Positions 35,038 to 43,268 of a stretch of 60,122 bases of DNA are shown here, piece by piece. Within the stretch, counting starts at the first letter, position 1. Every line of letters starts with the position of its first letter. The DNA is from JAGDMJ01 sp963809695 (GTDB taxonomy: Bacteria > Bacteroidota > Ignavibacteria > UBA10030 > UBA6906). Location of the stretch: contig CAWEKI010000002.1 in the NCBI GenBank assembly GCA_963809695.1, positions 1 through 60,122 on the forward strand. The letters are read 5' to 3'. The translations under genes and the position numbers were made by a program. The notes beneath the pieces were generated by a model that saw nothing but the letters and a program-made list of their open reading frames with translations, had not been told where the DNA came from and did not search any database.

Positions 35038-36045
35038 GTGAAATTCTTTGAGGAACCGATTGTTGATATCCTGACCTCGAGCCCGGTCATCACAAGGTCG
35101 CCATTCAACCCAATTCTAAAGGCGAGTGACGTCCCTTACAGGACCGATCTTGTGCTCAACGCGGGCGTCACGAAATACCAGGGCCGGTATGTCATGGTCT
35201 TCCGCAACGATCTCCGGACCGATGAGTTTACGGTGGCCGAAGGAATTAATCTCGGGCTCGCATTCAGCGATGACGGTATCAAGTGGGATGTCCAACCTCA
35301 TCCCTGTTTTGACAATCACGACGATGAGATTCTGAACTGCTATGACCCGAGGCTGACGGTGTTGGATGGGCGGTGTTACATGTTGTTCGCGATGGAGTCC
35401 AAGCACGGCGTACGCGGCGGGATCGCTGTTACGGACGACTTCGTGAAGTTTGAAATGATCACCATTTGCGAGCCTGAAAACCGCAATTTCGTGCTTTTCC
35501 CGGAAAAATTCAGTGACATGTATGTCCGCCTTGACAGGCCTTTCCCCATCTATGGCCGGCCAGGGTACCCGGAGCGGTTTGACATCTGGATCTCGGACTC
35601 ACCTAATCTCGTTCACTGGGGGAATTCAGATTTACTGTTGGGAGTCGAGCATGTTCCGTTTGCTAACCAGAAGGCGGGTGCCGGCCCCCCGCCGGTGAAG
35701 ACGCCTCAGGGATGGCTAACAGTCTTCCACGCCTCGGACTTCGATGAATCGCGTCTGCGCCGGGGATATGAGAAGACCTGGAAGAAGAGGTACTCAGCGG
35801 GCATCATGCTCCTCGATCTTGAGAATCCACGCAAGGTTATCACAATGAGCAAGAAGCCTCTGCTTGCCCCTGAAGCACGCTATGAAACTACGGACGGCTA
35901 CAGAAATTACGTCGTGTTCCCAACGGGGATGATCCTTGAAGACTCAGGAGAGGTGAAGATCTATTACGGTGCCGCAGACACGTATATGTGCCTTGCAACA
36001 GCAGACGTTGGCGACCTCATCAAGCTTTGCGATAGTCCAAGGTGA
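35038..36045 (+). CDS. GH130-family beta-mannoside phosphorylase
   Basis: This 335-residue protein has the hallmarks of GH130: 'LNAGVTKYQGRYVMVFRNDL', the catalytic Asp103 in 'CYDPRLT', 'ENRNFVLFPEK', the phosphate-side loop 'QKAGAGPPPVKTPQGWL' and 'YYGAADTYMCLATAD'. GH130 enzymes cleave beta-1,2- or beta-1,4-mannosides with phosphate, including Man-GlcNAc from N-glycans and mannobiose. There is no signal peptide, so it works in the cytoplasm. The start is GTG 35038 with AAAGGA upstream. It is the last gene of the tightly spaced run that starts at the sigma-54 promoter. Subfamily and substrate are not decided here. Confidence 0.88.
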   Translation: MKFFEEPIVDILTSSPVITRSPFNPILKASDVPYRTDLVLNAGVTKYQGRYVMVFRNDLRTDEFTVAEGINLGLAFSDDGIKWDVQPHPCFDNHDDEILNCYDPRLTVLDGRCYMLFAMESKHGVRGGIAVTDDFVKFEMITICEPENRNFVLFPEKFSDMYVRLDRPFPIYGRPGYPERFDIWISDSPNLVHWGNSDLLLGVEHVPFANQKAGAGPPPVKTPQGWLTVFHASDFDESRLRRGYEKTWKKRYSAGIMLLDLENPRKVITMSKKPLLAPEARYETTDGYRNYVVFPTGMILEDSGEVKIYYGAADTYMCLATADVGDLIKLCDSPR

Positions 36046-36198
36046 TCGTGTTCTCAGTCGCGTGGTTCTACCTGCACCGCTGCAAATGAAGACATCGGCC
36101 TCCCTGCTCGTGGTCCTGGTCGGGGAACCCTTCTGTCGGATGTCCTCCGTGCGCAGCAGCCCTATGATGGTCTGGGTCTGAACCGTCATCGCGAATAA

Positions 36199-36380
36199 GA
36201 GCCTATCCCAAAACCATTCTGATGAGCGTGGTTACTTATATTCCCCATTCAGTGTTCATCGTTTCTCATTGACCGGTTCGAAGTGCACGCGTTCGCTGTT
36301 CGAACACGAAACGCAAGAACGCGGGAACATCGAACCTCTGAACGGGAAAAACACTGAATGAGGAATTTTGGGGTAGGCTC
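36199..36380. mobile_element. MITE, 182 bases, with TAA target duplication
   Basis: The ends are GAGCCTATCCCAAAA (36199-36213) and TTTTGGGGTAGGCTC (36366-36380), a 15-base terminal inverted repeat with one mismatch. Both ends are flanked by TAA (36196-36198 and 36381-36383). A second, inner inverted repeat pairs 36240-36256 with 36350-36366 at 16 of 17 positions. No transposase is encoded. The GAGCC...CCCAAAA termini and TNA duplication recall IS5-family elements, so it was probably moved by such a transposase elsewhere in the genome (inference). Confidence 0.8.
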
Positions 36381-36383
36381 TAA

Positions 36384-36533
36384 GGCGAAAAGCACATTTA
36401 CCCAGAATTGCTCCTGGGAAATGCCGTTCCAAAGGTCATGTTGTATGATCAGACCAACTATACGCTCACAGATCTCCCGCCGGATTCAGGTTACTTCCAT
36501 GCGCAGTTGCGCCGCGATAATCCGCTTCGGTAG
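36384..36533 (+). pseudogene. Possible 3' remnant of a gene behind the MITE
   Basis: The frame starting just after the TAA duplication reads 49 residues without a start codon or Shine-Dalgarno, including 'LLLGNAVPKVMLYDQTNYTL' and ending 'GYFHAQLRRDNPLR'. It looks like ordered protein sequence rather than noise. I do not recognise the family. The TAA itself is an in-frame stop, so the MITE did not simply interrupt an intact gene. Confidence 0.3.
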
Positions 36534-36655
36534 AAGCACGTGCACGGGTCTTGACGGCGTAAGCTGATGGGGACACTACCGGGGTTCGTCATGCTCACGT
36601 AAGAGCGCCCCCCTCTGGCTTTGCGGTTAAGTAGAGAAGATACAGACAAGATACC

Positions 36656-38761
36656 ATGAAGCTCGGCACACAATACTATCGCCCCCCATTTCCAGAAAAG
36701 AAATATTGGGAGATGGACTTTGCTCACATTAAGGATTCTGGACTGAATACAGTCCAGCTCTGGGTTGTGTGGGCCTGGGTGGAATCCAAACCGGGAGAGT
36801 TTGTCTTTGAGGACTACGATCGTTTGATTGAACTCGCTGACCAGAAGGGACTGGGCGTCATTCTCAGTACGATTGCAGAAATCCAACCTTACTGGATTTC
36901 ACGCGTTGTTGCCGACAGTGGGTTGATCGATCACCTGGGAAGGGAAGTGATATCTTCCAGTCGGGATGAATGCAATTTCGGCCTTACCCCAGGTAGTTGC
37001 ACTGACCATCCTGGTGTCTGGGATAGAATGAAGAGCTTCTTGACAGAGGTTGTAACTCGCTATCGTTCGGTACCAAACCTGCGGGGATGGGATGCCTGGA
37101 ACGAACTGCGATGGAACGTGCAGGCTGACGGTTTGGTCTGTTTCTGTCCCCACACTTTGGCCGGCTTTCGAAACTGGCTGGACCGGAAATACGGAGGGCT
37201 TGAAGGATTGAACTACGCCTGGAAGCGACGCTACGGTTGTTGGGAAGAGGTAACGCCCGGCAGAATTCCTGGTCGCCCCTATACTGAATTGATGGCGTTC
37301 CAGCATTTCCTTACCTTGCGGGCAAGTCAGCACGGCAAAACCCGATACGACTTGATGAAGTCATTGGACCCGGAGCATCCCATCACTGTACACGCGTGTT
37401 TTCCCAGTCCTCAGGCCGAGGGAGACAGTGAGAATCAAGCTATAAACAGGGGCAATGATTGGTTCCTCGCTGACAACCTGGACGGGATCGGCTGTTCTTC
37501 TTTCCCAAGATGGTGGGGACAGGACGATACCGGTTTCAGCATCCGGGTTGATTTTGTCAGGTCTGCCGCTCGGAACAAATTGATTTGGCTAAGTGAAGTC
37601 CAGGGTGGACGCTCCAGCATAGGTTTCGATATGTTCAAACCGGTGGATGCTTCTTCTCAGCAACGTTGGATTTGGAATGGCATTGCCTGTGGAGCGGATG
37701 CAATCCTTCTCTGGTGTTGGCGAGATGAAGTTTTTGGGAAGGAATCGTCGGGTTTTGGAATAATAGGCAATGATGGTTTTGCTCCGGAGCGGTTGGCGGC
37801 TCTGAAAATGACTGGAAGATTGATTGAAGAACATGCCGAGCTCATCTCTCGGTACAGACCGGAAAAACCTGAAGTGGGGGTATTGTTCAGCCCTCAATCC
37901 TATTATTTGTACTGGGCTCAGGAGGGCAATGCCGCTCGCCCTGTGCAAGCCCTGGAGGGTTATGCCCGCAGTCTCGCTCGGAAATCCATCCCCTATGTCA
38001 TCGTAGAGGAAGAACACCTGAATGTTCTATCCGAACTGAAGATAGTGTTCATGCCTCGCACTATAGTTACGGACACCACTACTGAAGAGGCTCTTGAGGT
38101 TTTTGTGAAAAATGGAGGTACCCTCGTCTGCGAGTCTGAATGCGGCGCTTTTAGTCCACAGGGCTTCTATCGCTATCCGGAAGAACGATTCATCTCTCAT
38201 CTGAGTGGTATTCGTGAAATCGGAAGACGCAACCTAACTAACGATTACATCTTGACAAGTATTGACGGCAAGATGTTCAATCTGGGTGTTACACAATGGC
38301 TAACACCATACTGGAAAGGTAACTGGCAAGTATTAGCCAACGCTCAAGAAGGGGCGTTGATGGTGGAATTACCGGTAGGCAAGGGGAAAATGATTCTTTG
38401 CGGAGCATATCTGGGAGATGCCTATTTGCACAACTGGACGGCTGACTTTGAAGACTTCGTGGAGACAATGGTCTGGCGGGCAGGTTGGCGGCCAGAGATA
38501 GAGGTACTATCTCCCCATCCCACTAAGGACTCCTTCCCTTACATCAAAAGTGGGCAGTCTGGTGAAAAGAGGGTCGTTTTCTTTTTTTTCCCGCGAGACC
38601 GCGATGAGGCTCATCTCAGATTTAAGGCGAATTTCTTTTCAGGAAGGCATGCCATGGATATCATATCCGGTAAAGAGGTTGATGCTTTGGAGAGCAGATA
38701 CGGTCAAGAATCTAGACTCACCGCACCGCAATGGAGATTTTCTGTCTTAGTCGGGAACTAA
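36656..38761 (+). CDS. GH42-family beta-galactosidase-like glycosidase
   Basis: This 701-residue enzyme has the GH42 form: a TIM barrel with acid/base Glu150 in 'GWDAWNELRW' and nucleophile Glu314 in 'IWLSEVQGGRS', then a trimerisation-like domain ('PEVGVLFSPQSYYLYW', 'GGTLVCESECGAFS') and a small beta-domain. No signal peptide is present, so it acts inside the cell on imported oligosaccharides. Base and codon use are visibly more A/T-rich than in the genes before 36 kb, and a MITE lies just upstream, so it may be a separate acquisition. GH42 members often cleave beta-galactosides, but the substrate here is unknown. Confidence 0.85.
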   Translation: MKLGTQYYRPPFPEKKYWEMDFAHIKDSGLNTVQLWVVWAWVESKPGEFVFEDYDRLIELADQKGLGVILSTIAEIQPYWISRVVADSGLIDHLGREVISSSRDECNFGLTPGSCTDHPGVWDRMKSFLTEVVTRYRSVPNLRGWDAWNELRWNVQADGLVCFCPHTLAGFRNWLDRKYGGLEGLNYAWKRRYGCWEEVTPGRIPGRPYTELMAFQHFLTLRASQHGKTRYDLMKSLDPEHPITVHACFPSPQAEGDSENQAINRGNDWFLADNLDGIGCSSFPRWWGQDDTGFSIRVDFVRSAARNKLIWLSEVQGGRSSIGFDMFKPVDASSQQRWIWNGIACGADAILLWCWRDEVFGKESSGFGIIGNDGFAPERLAALKMTGRLIEEHAELISRYRPEKPEVGVLFSPQSYYLYWAQEGNAARPVQALEGYARSLARKSIPYVIVEEEHLNVLSELKIVFMPRTIVTDTTTEEALEVFVKNGGTLVCESECGAFSPQGFYRYPEERFISHLSGIREIGRRNLTNDYILTSIDGKMFNLGVTQWLTPYWKGNWQVLANAQEGALMVELPVGKGKMILCGAYLGDAYLHNWTADFEDFVETMVWRAGWRPEIEVLSPHPTKDSFPYIKSGQSGEKRVVFFFFPRDRDEAHLRFKANFFSGRHAMDIISGKEVDALESRYGQESRLTAPQWRFSVLVGN

Positions 38762-38978
38762 TGTCCCAAGACGGTTTACTGAGGCACCAGAAAAGCTCTT
38801 CACTATTAGTAGAGGTCGTGCCTCCGCTCGTGGCAATCGGCGTCGGCCGCTGGATGTGGTCCCCGCAGGGCCTGCAATTGTCGATGTCATCGGTCGGCCA
38901 GCGTGCATCTCTCGATTTTCTTGTTCTTTCACTTTGTTCCGTTCGCGTTGTCCTTTTCAGAAAGGTAATGGTGAAGCC

Positions 38979-40622
38979 ATGCGAGCTACCGGATCACTTC
39001 CCTTTTGGATTCTGATAATCCTCTACCTTCTGCCTCTGATTGCTTCCGGCCAAACTTCGTCCTTCGATTTCAAGAAATATCTCTTCGGCAATCAGTCCAC
39101 GCTGTCTCTACGGCTGGCATCACTCGATCCTGCCAGCGGTGTGGTTCAAATCAGTGGTGTTGATACGCAGGGCCCTACAACCCCGTTCACGTGGATATGG
39201 GGAGACGGCTCTCTTTCTAATGGATTCTTTCCACAGTCTCACACGTATGCTGACAAGAACAGGAATTATGGTATAACCGTTATTTCAACGTATTCTGGAG
39301 GTGGGCGGGATACCGCCGAAATCGTGGTTTGGTTTCTACCTCCCGATGTGGCCCCGATTGCACTTTCTCCAGTCATTGCCGTTCATGTCCCCAACAGCCC
39401 CATATCACTTGGCACAAGATTGTATACCCCGCCATCCCACCTCACTGCATTTGACAATAGTTTTTTCTCGATTCTCCCACGCTCCACACTTGAATATGTC
39501 TTGTCCGTAGCAGCAACCATACAGAGGGATTTTGTCAACGATACCATCTATCTCTTCAATGCTGCATTCGAGCAGTATATGTTGCGCGATTCGTCCTTTG
39601 GTGGCGCCTATTCTCTATGGTTCACCAATCCTGTCAGTTTTGGAGTTGGCGACGCCTTTATGAAAGGTGGAATTGACTACTCGTCGCTCTTCCATGAGAT
39701 GGGACACAATTTCACTCTCAATACCCCTGCCGGCTATTATTACGGCGGGAAGATCGACGGGGAAGCAAACGCGATCTTCTCTGAGTCGATGGCTCAGATC
39801 TTTCAACATGCCACCGGCTACGAAATTGTCAACGAGCATCAGGCATATGGGTTCGGTGATGATTTGACGTGTGCTATCAAAGAGCAGACAGTTCGAACAA
39901 TCAAGTTTCTCCGCGTCAGCTATGATAACTATGTGGCCGCTGGAAAACCTTATGCGTCATGGAACGATCCCTCCACACCCTCTGATGAGACATTTGGCAC
40001 GTTTATGGCGATAGCCTACAAGTTCTGTGCACACGCAGAGAATGCTGGCGGCGGATACCGCATGCCACTGAAGCGGATGATGAAATTGCTGCAGGGATTT
40101 TGCCTGAATTGGGCGCAAAGATACGACCAGCTTTACAGCACTGCCGCTGCGGATACTTTTCGATCAACCCTCATGGTGTCGGCACTCTCCTATGCATTCT
40201 TAACGGATATGAGAGAAGAGTTTCGTCTTCTGAACTTTCCCATCAGTGATCAACTCTACGACGAGCTCTACAATTCTCCTACAAGTGTTGGAAGTGAACG
40301 GATAGATGTCCCCATAGAGCCCGCACTGTACACTTGCTTTCCCAATCCCTTCAATCCAGAGACACATATCATGTTTCAGGTGCCCGCGGCGTGTGATGTG
40401 AAACTTGCGGTTTTTGATCTACTCGGCGACGAAGTCGCGACGCTGGTGAATGAGAAGAAACCGGCCGGAAGGTACACGGCGCGGTTTGACGCTTCAGGCC
40501 TCGCGAGCGGCGTGTACTTCTACCGGCTGCAGGTCCGCGCTTTGGACGCCGCCAGAGGGCGAGACTCTAGAAACGGAGCGGGTGACTATATTCAGACCCG
40601 CAAGCTCTGCCTGATCAGGTAG
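38979..40622 (+). CDS. Secreted HExGHNF metallopeptidase with PKD and T9SS domains
   Basis: This 547-residue protein is the third HExGHNF peptidase in the window. After a signal peptide ending 'LIASGQ', a PKD-like domain appears ('FTWIWGDGSLSNGF...HTYADKNRNYGI'). The catalytic part has 'LFHEMGHNFTLNTP' with His239 and Glu in 'IFSESMAQIF' 26 residues after the second His. The peptidase end 'NFPISDQLYDELY' matches the other two copies. A T9SS domain closes the protein ('CFPNPFNPETHIMF', 'FDLLGDEVATLVN', 'GLASGVYFYRLQ'). The start at ATG 38979 opens the signal peptide; its ribosome site is weak. Confidence 0.8.
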   Translation: MRATGSLPFWILIILYLLPLIASGQTSSFDFKKYLFGNQSTLSLRLASLDPASGVVQISGVDTQGPTTPFTWIWGDGSLSNGFFPQSHTYADKNRNYGITVISTYSGGGRDTAEIVVWFLPPDVAPIALSPVIAVHVPNSPISLGTRLYTPPSHLTAFDNSFFSILPRSTLEYVLSVAATIQRDFVNDTIYLFNAAFEQYMLRDSSFGGAYSLWFTNPVSFGVGDAFMKGGIDYSSLFHEMGHNFTLNTPAGYYYGGKIDGEANAIFSESMAQIFQHATGYEIVNEHQAYGFGDDLTCAIKEQTVRTIKFLRVSYDNYVAAGKPYASWNDPSTPSDETFGTFMAIAYKFCAHAENAGGGYRMPLKRMMKLLQGFCLNWAQRYDQLYSTAAADTFRSTLMVSALSYAFLTDMREEFRLLNFPISDQLYDELYNSPTSVGSERIDVPIEPALYTCFPNPFNPETHIMFQVPAACDVKLAVFDLLGDEVATLVNEKKPAGRYTARFDASGLASGVYFYRLQVRALDAARGRDSRNGAGDYIQTRKLCLIR

Positions 40623-41104
40623 GGGCGGGGTGAAGCTCGGGCATCGCGGACGCTGAAGACGGATGCCTCTCGCTGGCGCAGAACATTGTCCACCTGTTAT
40701 AGGGATGCCTCGGGCGACCTTCTTCGTCTCCCGGAGAAGATCGTGTATGGGGCATAGTTGAAAGAAATTCCTGACCACGCTCCAACATAGGAAGCCGCCC
40801 GGCTCCCGATGAACGGGAACACGAGCGGCTTTCTGTCTTTCTGAATCAGTCACCGCGACCGCAACTGTACCTTGGCGTGTCAAAGAGATGGAACGGGTAC
40901 AAGAGATGGACGCTGCCATTTGGCGAAAGCATGGAAATGGTTTGTTATTTGTCCCCATTGTGCCCGGCCCTCCTTGCGCCCCTGACCTCGAATATCTATC
41001 GTGATGCACCCCCAAGACGCCAACAGCGAGCCTTGACATTCGTGGAGAATCGACGCAGGCTTCAACAAGATTGCTGACTCATGAGACCTCACGCGGAGGC
41101 CGTA
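40623..41104 (+). other. Non-coding gap with a terminator-like hairpin
   Basis: No gene is supported in these 480 bases. A hairpin at 40792 (listed separately) is the only clear structure. Base composition resembles the flanking genes. Confidence 0.5.
40792..40842 (+). terminator. Terminator-like hairpin
   Basis: AAGCCGC (40792-40798) pairs with GCGGCTT (40825-40831), enclosing a smaller TCCCG/CGGGA stem, and is followed by a T-rich stretch (TCTGTCTTTCTG). It lies about 170 bases past the stop of the third HExGHNF peptidase. Confidence 0.45.
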
Positions 41105-41356
41105 ATGAGAACTATCATCTTCTCCGGGCTTACCCTGTTTCTATATGTTGTGTTGTCTGACTGGGGCGTTCCAAGCTTCATGCGGCAGGGAGGGGACAGC
41201 GTTTTCACTTGGTCGCCAAACGGCGAGTGGCTCTGTTTCGATTTCTCCTGCGCGGTGGGGGACACGATCATCACTGACGCGGGCCAGCCCGGTGACACGG
41301 TATTCGTCATCACCACGGCAAAAGACACCTTCATGACGTTCGGCGCGCGCCGCTGA
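41105..41356 (+). CDS. Small secreted protein, probably a fragment
   Basis: This 83-residue frame begins with a signal-like helix ('MRTIIFSGLTLFLYVVLSDW') and continues 'WLCFDFSCAVGDTIITDAGQ', 'PGDTVFVITTAKDTFMTFGA'. That pattern (FDFS..VGDT...TVFVI...DTF..FG) resembles the middle of longer secreted proteins common in this lineage, so this is likely a shortened or decayed copy. No known function. It lies upstream of a secreted deacetylase-like gene on the same strand. Confidence 0.4.
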   Translation: MRTIIFSGLTLFLYVVLSDWGVPSFMRQGGDSVFTWSPNGEWLCFDFSCAVGDTIITDAGQPGDTVFVITTAKDTFMTFGARR

Positions 41357-41501
41357 GTATCGTTGAATCTCTCGCGGGGAAAACGTACCTTCAAACAGTC
41401 GTGTGCCATCAGCCGCGAGGCCCGCTCCTGTGCTCCGCACTGTTATTGCCGTTGCGCGGGTACTACTTTCTAGTCCTTCCACAACCGTAAAGAACTTCAT
41501 C

Positions 41502-42983
41502 ATGAAACGCTACTGTGCTTTCTCGCCATCGTGTCTTGTCCTTTCATTCCTCGTGTTGCTCATACTGGCAGGAAGCGGTGGCGCACAAGCCCAGGATGGA
41601 GCCCGCATCGGGGTGATTCAATACAGCGCTAACGAGGTCGGCCTGGCGATCGACCCTGTGACACACCAGCGGTTGGGCGTTGCCTACCCTCTCACGTTCC
41701 GGTTCAGCATTCCTGACGGCGCAGGGTTAACAGTTGAACGGAGGCACGACAGGTTGGCTGACTGGACGCGTCTGACGGGAAAGTCGTGGGGCGAGCTCTA
41801 CAATGCCGTTGAAGCGGTCCGAATTGATTCGTCCGCATCTCTCGCCTATGTCTCTGTGGCGTTTGCTCCCTCCAGCGACTCCGTCTTTCTCAAGTTCACA
41901 TCCGGGAGCGGGGCTCCCCTCGCGGTGCACTATCTTGGCATGCCAAAATACTACGATGGCCGCCGGGCCGCAGTGACGGTGACGGCCGACGACTGGGCTG
42001 ATTGGTTTGCCAATATGTATCCTCCATTGCTGAGCCTCTTCCGCTCCTACGGACTTTACGTGACAGCGGGAGCAATCACCGGAGGAGTAGGATCGAGCAC
42101 GTGGCTCACCATGCAGAAGGAACTGGATTCAGGCTACGTGGAGGTGTCGGCCCATAGCCGGACGCATCCTGCATTGCCGTACCAGGACTATCCCGGAGAA
42201 GTGGTCGGATGCATCGACGATATTCTTTCCCACCTCAGTATGCCATCGCTTTTCGCCAAGGGAGCCCAGGGTTACGTGTACGTCTGGATCGCTCCGAACG
42301 GGCGTTCGGATGCGACCGTAGACTCCTTGCTCACTGTGCGGAACATCTTCGTGAATCGGCTGTACGGCACCGGCGACACGGCGTTCAGCGCATGGTCGGC
42401 CGTATCGCAGCACTTCCTGCCCATCAACCCGACACTCGAGATCGGGAACCCCAGTTGGGGAGGGGGAGAGACCCGGATTGAGGTGTTGAACGCAACCTTT
42501 GACTCGGTGACAGCCCGTGGGGGAATCTATCATTTCATGTGGCACCCGCAGACGCTCTATCCCGACATCCAGAAAGCATACCTTAGCGATCACCTGAAAC
42601 ACGTGAGCGCACGGAACGATCTCTGGTATGTGAACCTTGGCCATCTCTACCTGTACCACTACTTCCAGCTCGCAAATGGCACGGAGGTAACGTCCGCACC
42701 GCTTGCCACTACGACGCCAGGCACATTCGATCTGATGCAGAACTATCCAAACCCCTTTAACCCAGCCACGACGATCGGCTATGTATTGCCGCGGCGATCG
42801 CACATCACACTCAGCGTTTTCAACACTCTCGGCCAGCAAGTGTCTGAGCTGGTCAACGGCGAGGTCGAGGCTGGGTACCACGAGGTGAAGTTCAATGCGG
42901 CGGGGTTGGCCTCAGGCGTATACTTCTATCGGTTGCAGGCAGTAAGCTACGTCGAGACGAAGAAACTTTTACTCGTCAGGTGA
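41502..42983 (+). CDS. Secreted polysaccharide-deacetylase-like protein with T9SS domain
   Basis: This 493-residue protein has a signal peptide ending 'GGAQAQ' and a NodB-like region. The acidic motif is 'TVTADDWADWFANMYPPL', the metal motif is 'VEVSAHSRTHPALPYQDY' (His-Ser-x-x-His) and late residues include 'YHFMWHPQTLYPD'. These are the usual metal and catalytic positions of carbohydrate esterase family 4, which removes acetyl groups from chitin, xylan or peptidoglycan. A T9SS domain ends the protein ('NYPNPFNPATTIGY', 'VFNTLGQQVSELV', 'LASGVYFYRLQ'). ATG 41502 opens the signal peptide. A terminator follows at 43009. Confidence 0.75.
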   Translation: MKRYCAFSPSCLVLSFLVLLILAGSGGAQAQDGARIGVIQYSANEVGLAIDPVTHQRLGVAYPLTFRFSIPDGAGLTVERRHDRLADWTRLTGKSWGELYNAVEAVRIDSSASLAYVSVAFAPSSDSVFLKFTSGSGAPLAVHYLGMPKYYDGRRAAVTVTADDWADWFANMYPPLLSLFRSYGLYVTAGAITGGVGSSTWLTMQKELDSGYVEVSAHSRTHPALPYQDYPGEVVGCIDDILSHLSMPSLFAKGAQGYVYVWIAPNGRSDATVDSLLTVRNIFVNRLYGTGDTAFSAWSAVSQHFLPINPTLEIGNPSWGGGETRIEVLNATFDSVTARGGIYHFMWHPQTLYPDIQKAYLSDHLKHVSARNDLWYVNLGHLYLYHYFQLANGTEVTSAPLATTTPGTFDLMQNYPNPFNPATTIGYVLPRRSHITLSVFNTLGQQVSELVNGEVEAGYHEVKFNAAGLASGVYFYRLQAVSYVETKKLLLVR

Positions 42984-43008
42984 GGTTCAGGAATTCATGA
43001 AACACCAG

Positions 43009-43041
43009 GCCCACGCTCCTCTCGGGTGGGCTTCGTTTTTT
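43009..43041 (+). terminator. Rho-independent terminator
   Basis: GCCCAC (43009-43014) pairs with GTGGGC (43026-43031), followed by TTCGTTTTTT. It lies 26 bases after the stop of the deacetylase-like gene and separates it from the symporter cluster. Confidence 0.75.
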
Positions 43042-43268
43042 GCATCCTTGTCATGCAATCCTTGGACCTTTCCCTCCGTGGGAATGGTTCAAAGACTGGT
43101 TCGACTCACAAGCTGCTGGAATCATTGACCACCTCCAACCGTCTCCAGTTCCGTTATGATCGATCTCGGTTGTGGCACCGGACGCCACTCCAGACACCTT
43201 GCATGTTTTCCAGATTCGAAGTAAACTACTGCATTGCTATTTGATTGGCATCAGCAGGACGGATTCCT

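Larger units (their letters stand above)
36046..36655 (+). other. Gap with MITE and gene remnant
   Basis: This 610-base gap contains no complete gene. It holds a miniature inverted-repeat element (36199-36380) and, directly behind it, the end of a broken reading frame. The composition is more A/T-rich than the operon before it, as is the GH42 gene that follows. Confidence 0.6.

Noticed and set aside
33945..35051. Open frame of 368 codons on the plus strand and one of 354 codons on the minus strand (33970-35034) inside the permease gene
   Set aside because: Both are shadows of the APC permease frame: compositionally odd (rich in Arg, His, Gly or Asp), with no start signal and no membrane or family pattern, while the permease frame is a clear family match.
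38762..41500. Further sigma-54 promoters upstream of the third peptidase and the deacetylase-like gene
   Set aside because: Candidate GG and GC pairs there have wrong spacing or fail the flanking consensus, unlike the site at 16284.
42129..42881. Minus-strand frame of 250 codons inside the deacetylase-like gene
   Set aside because: Shadow frame without start signal; the plus-strand protein has signal peptide, NodB motifs and T9SS tail.
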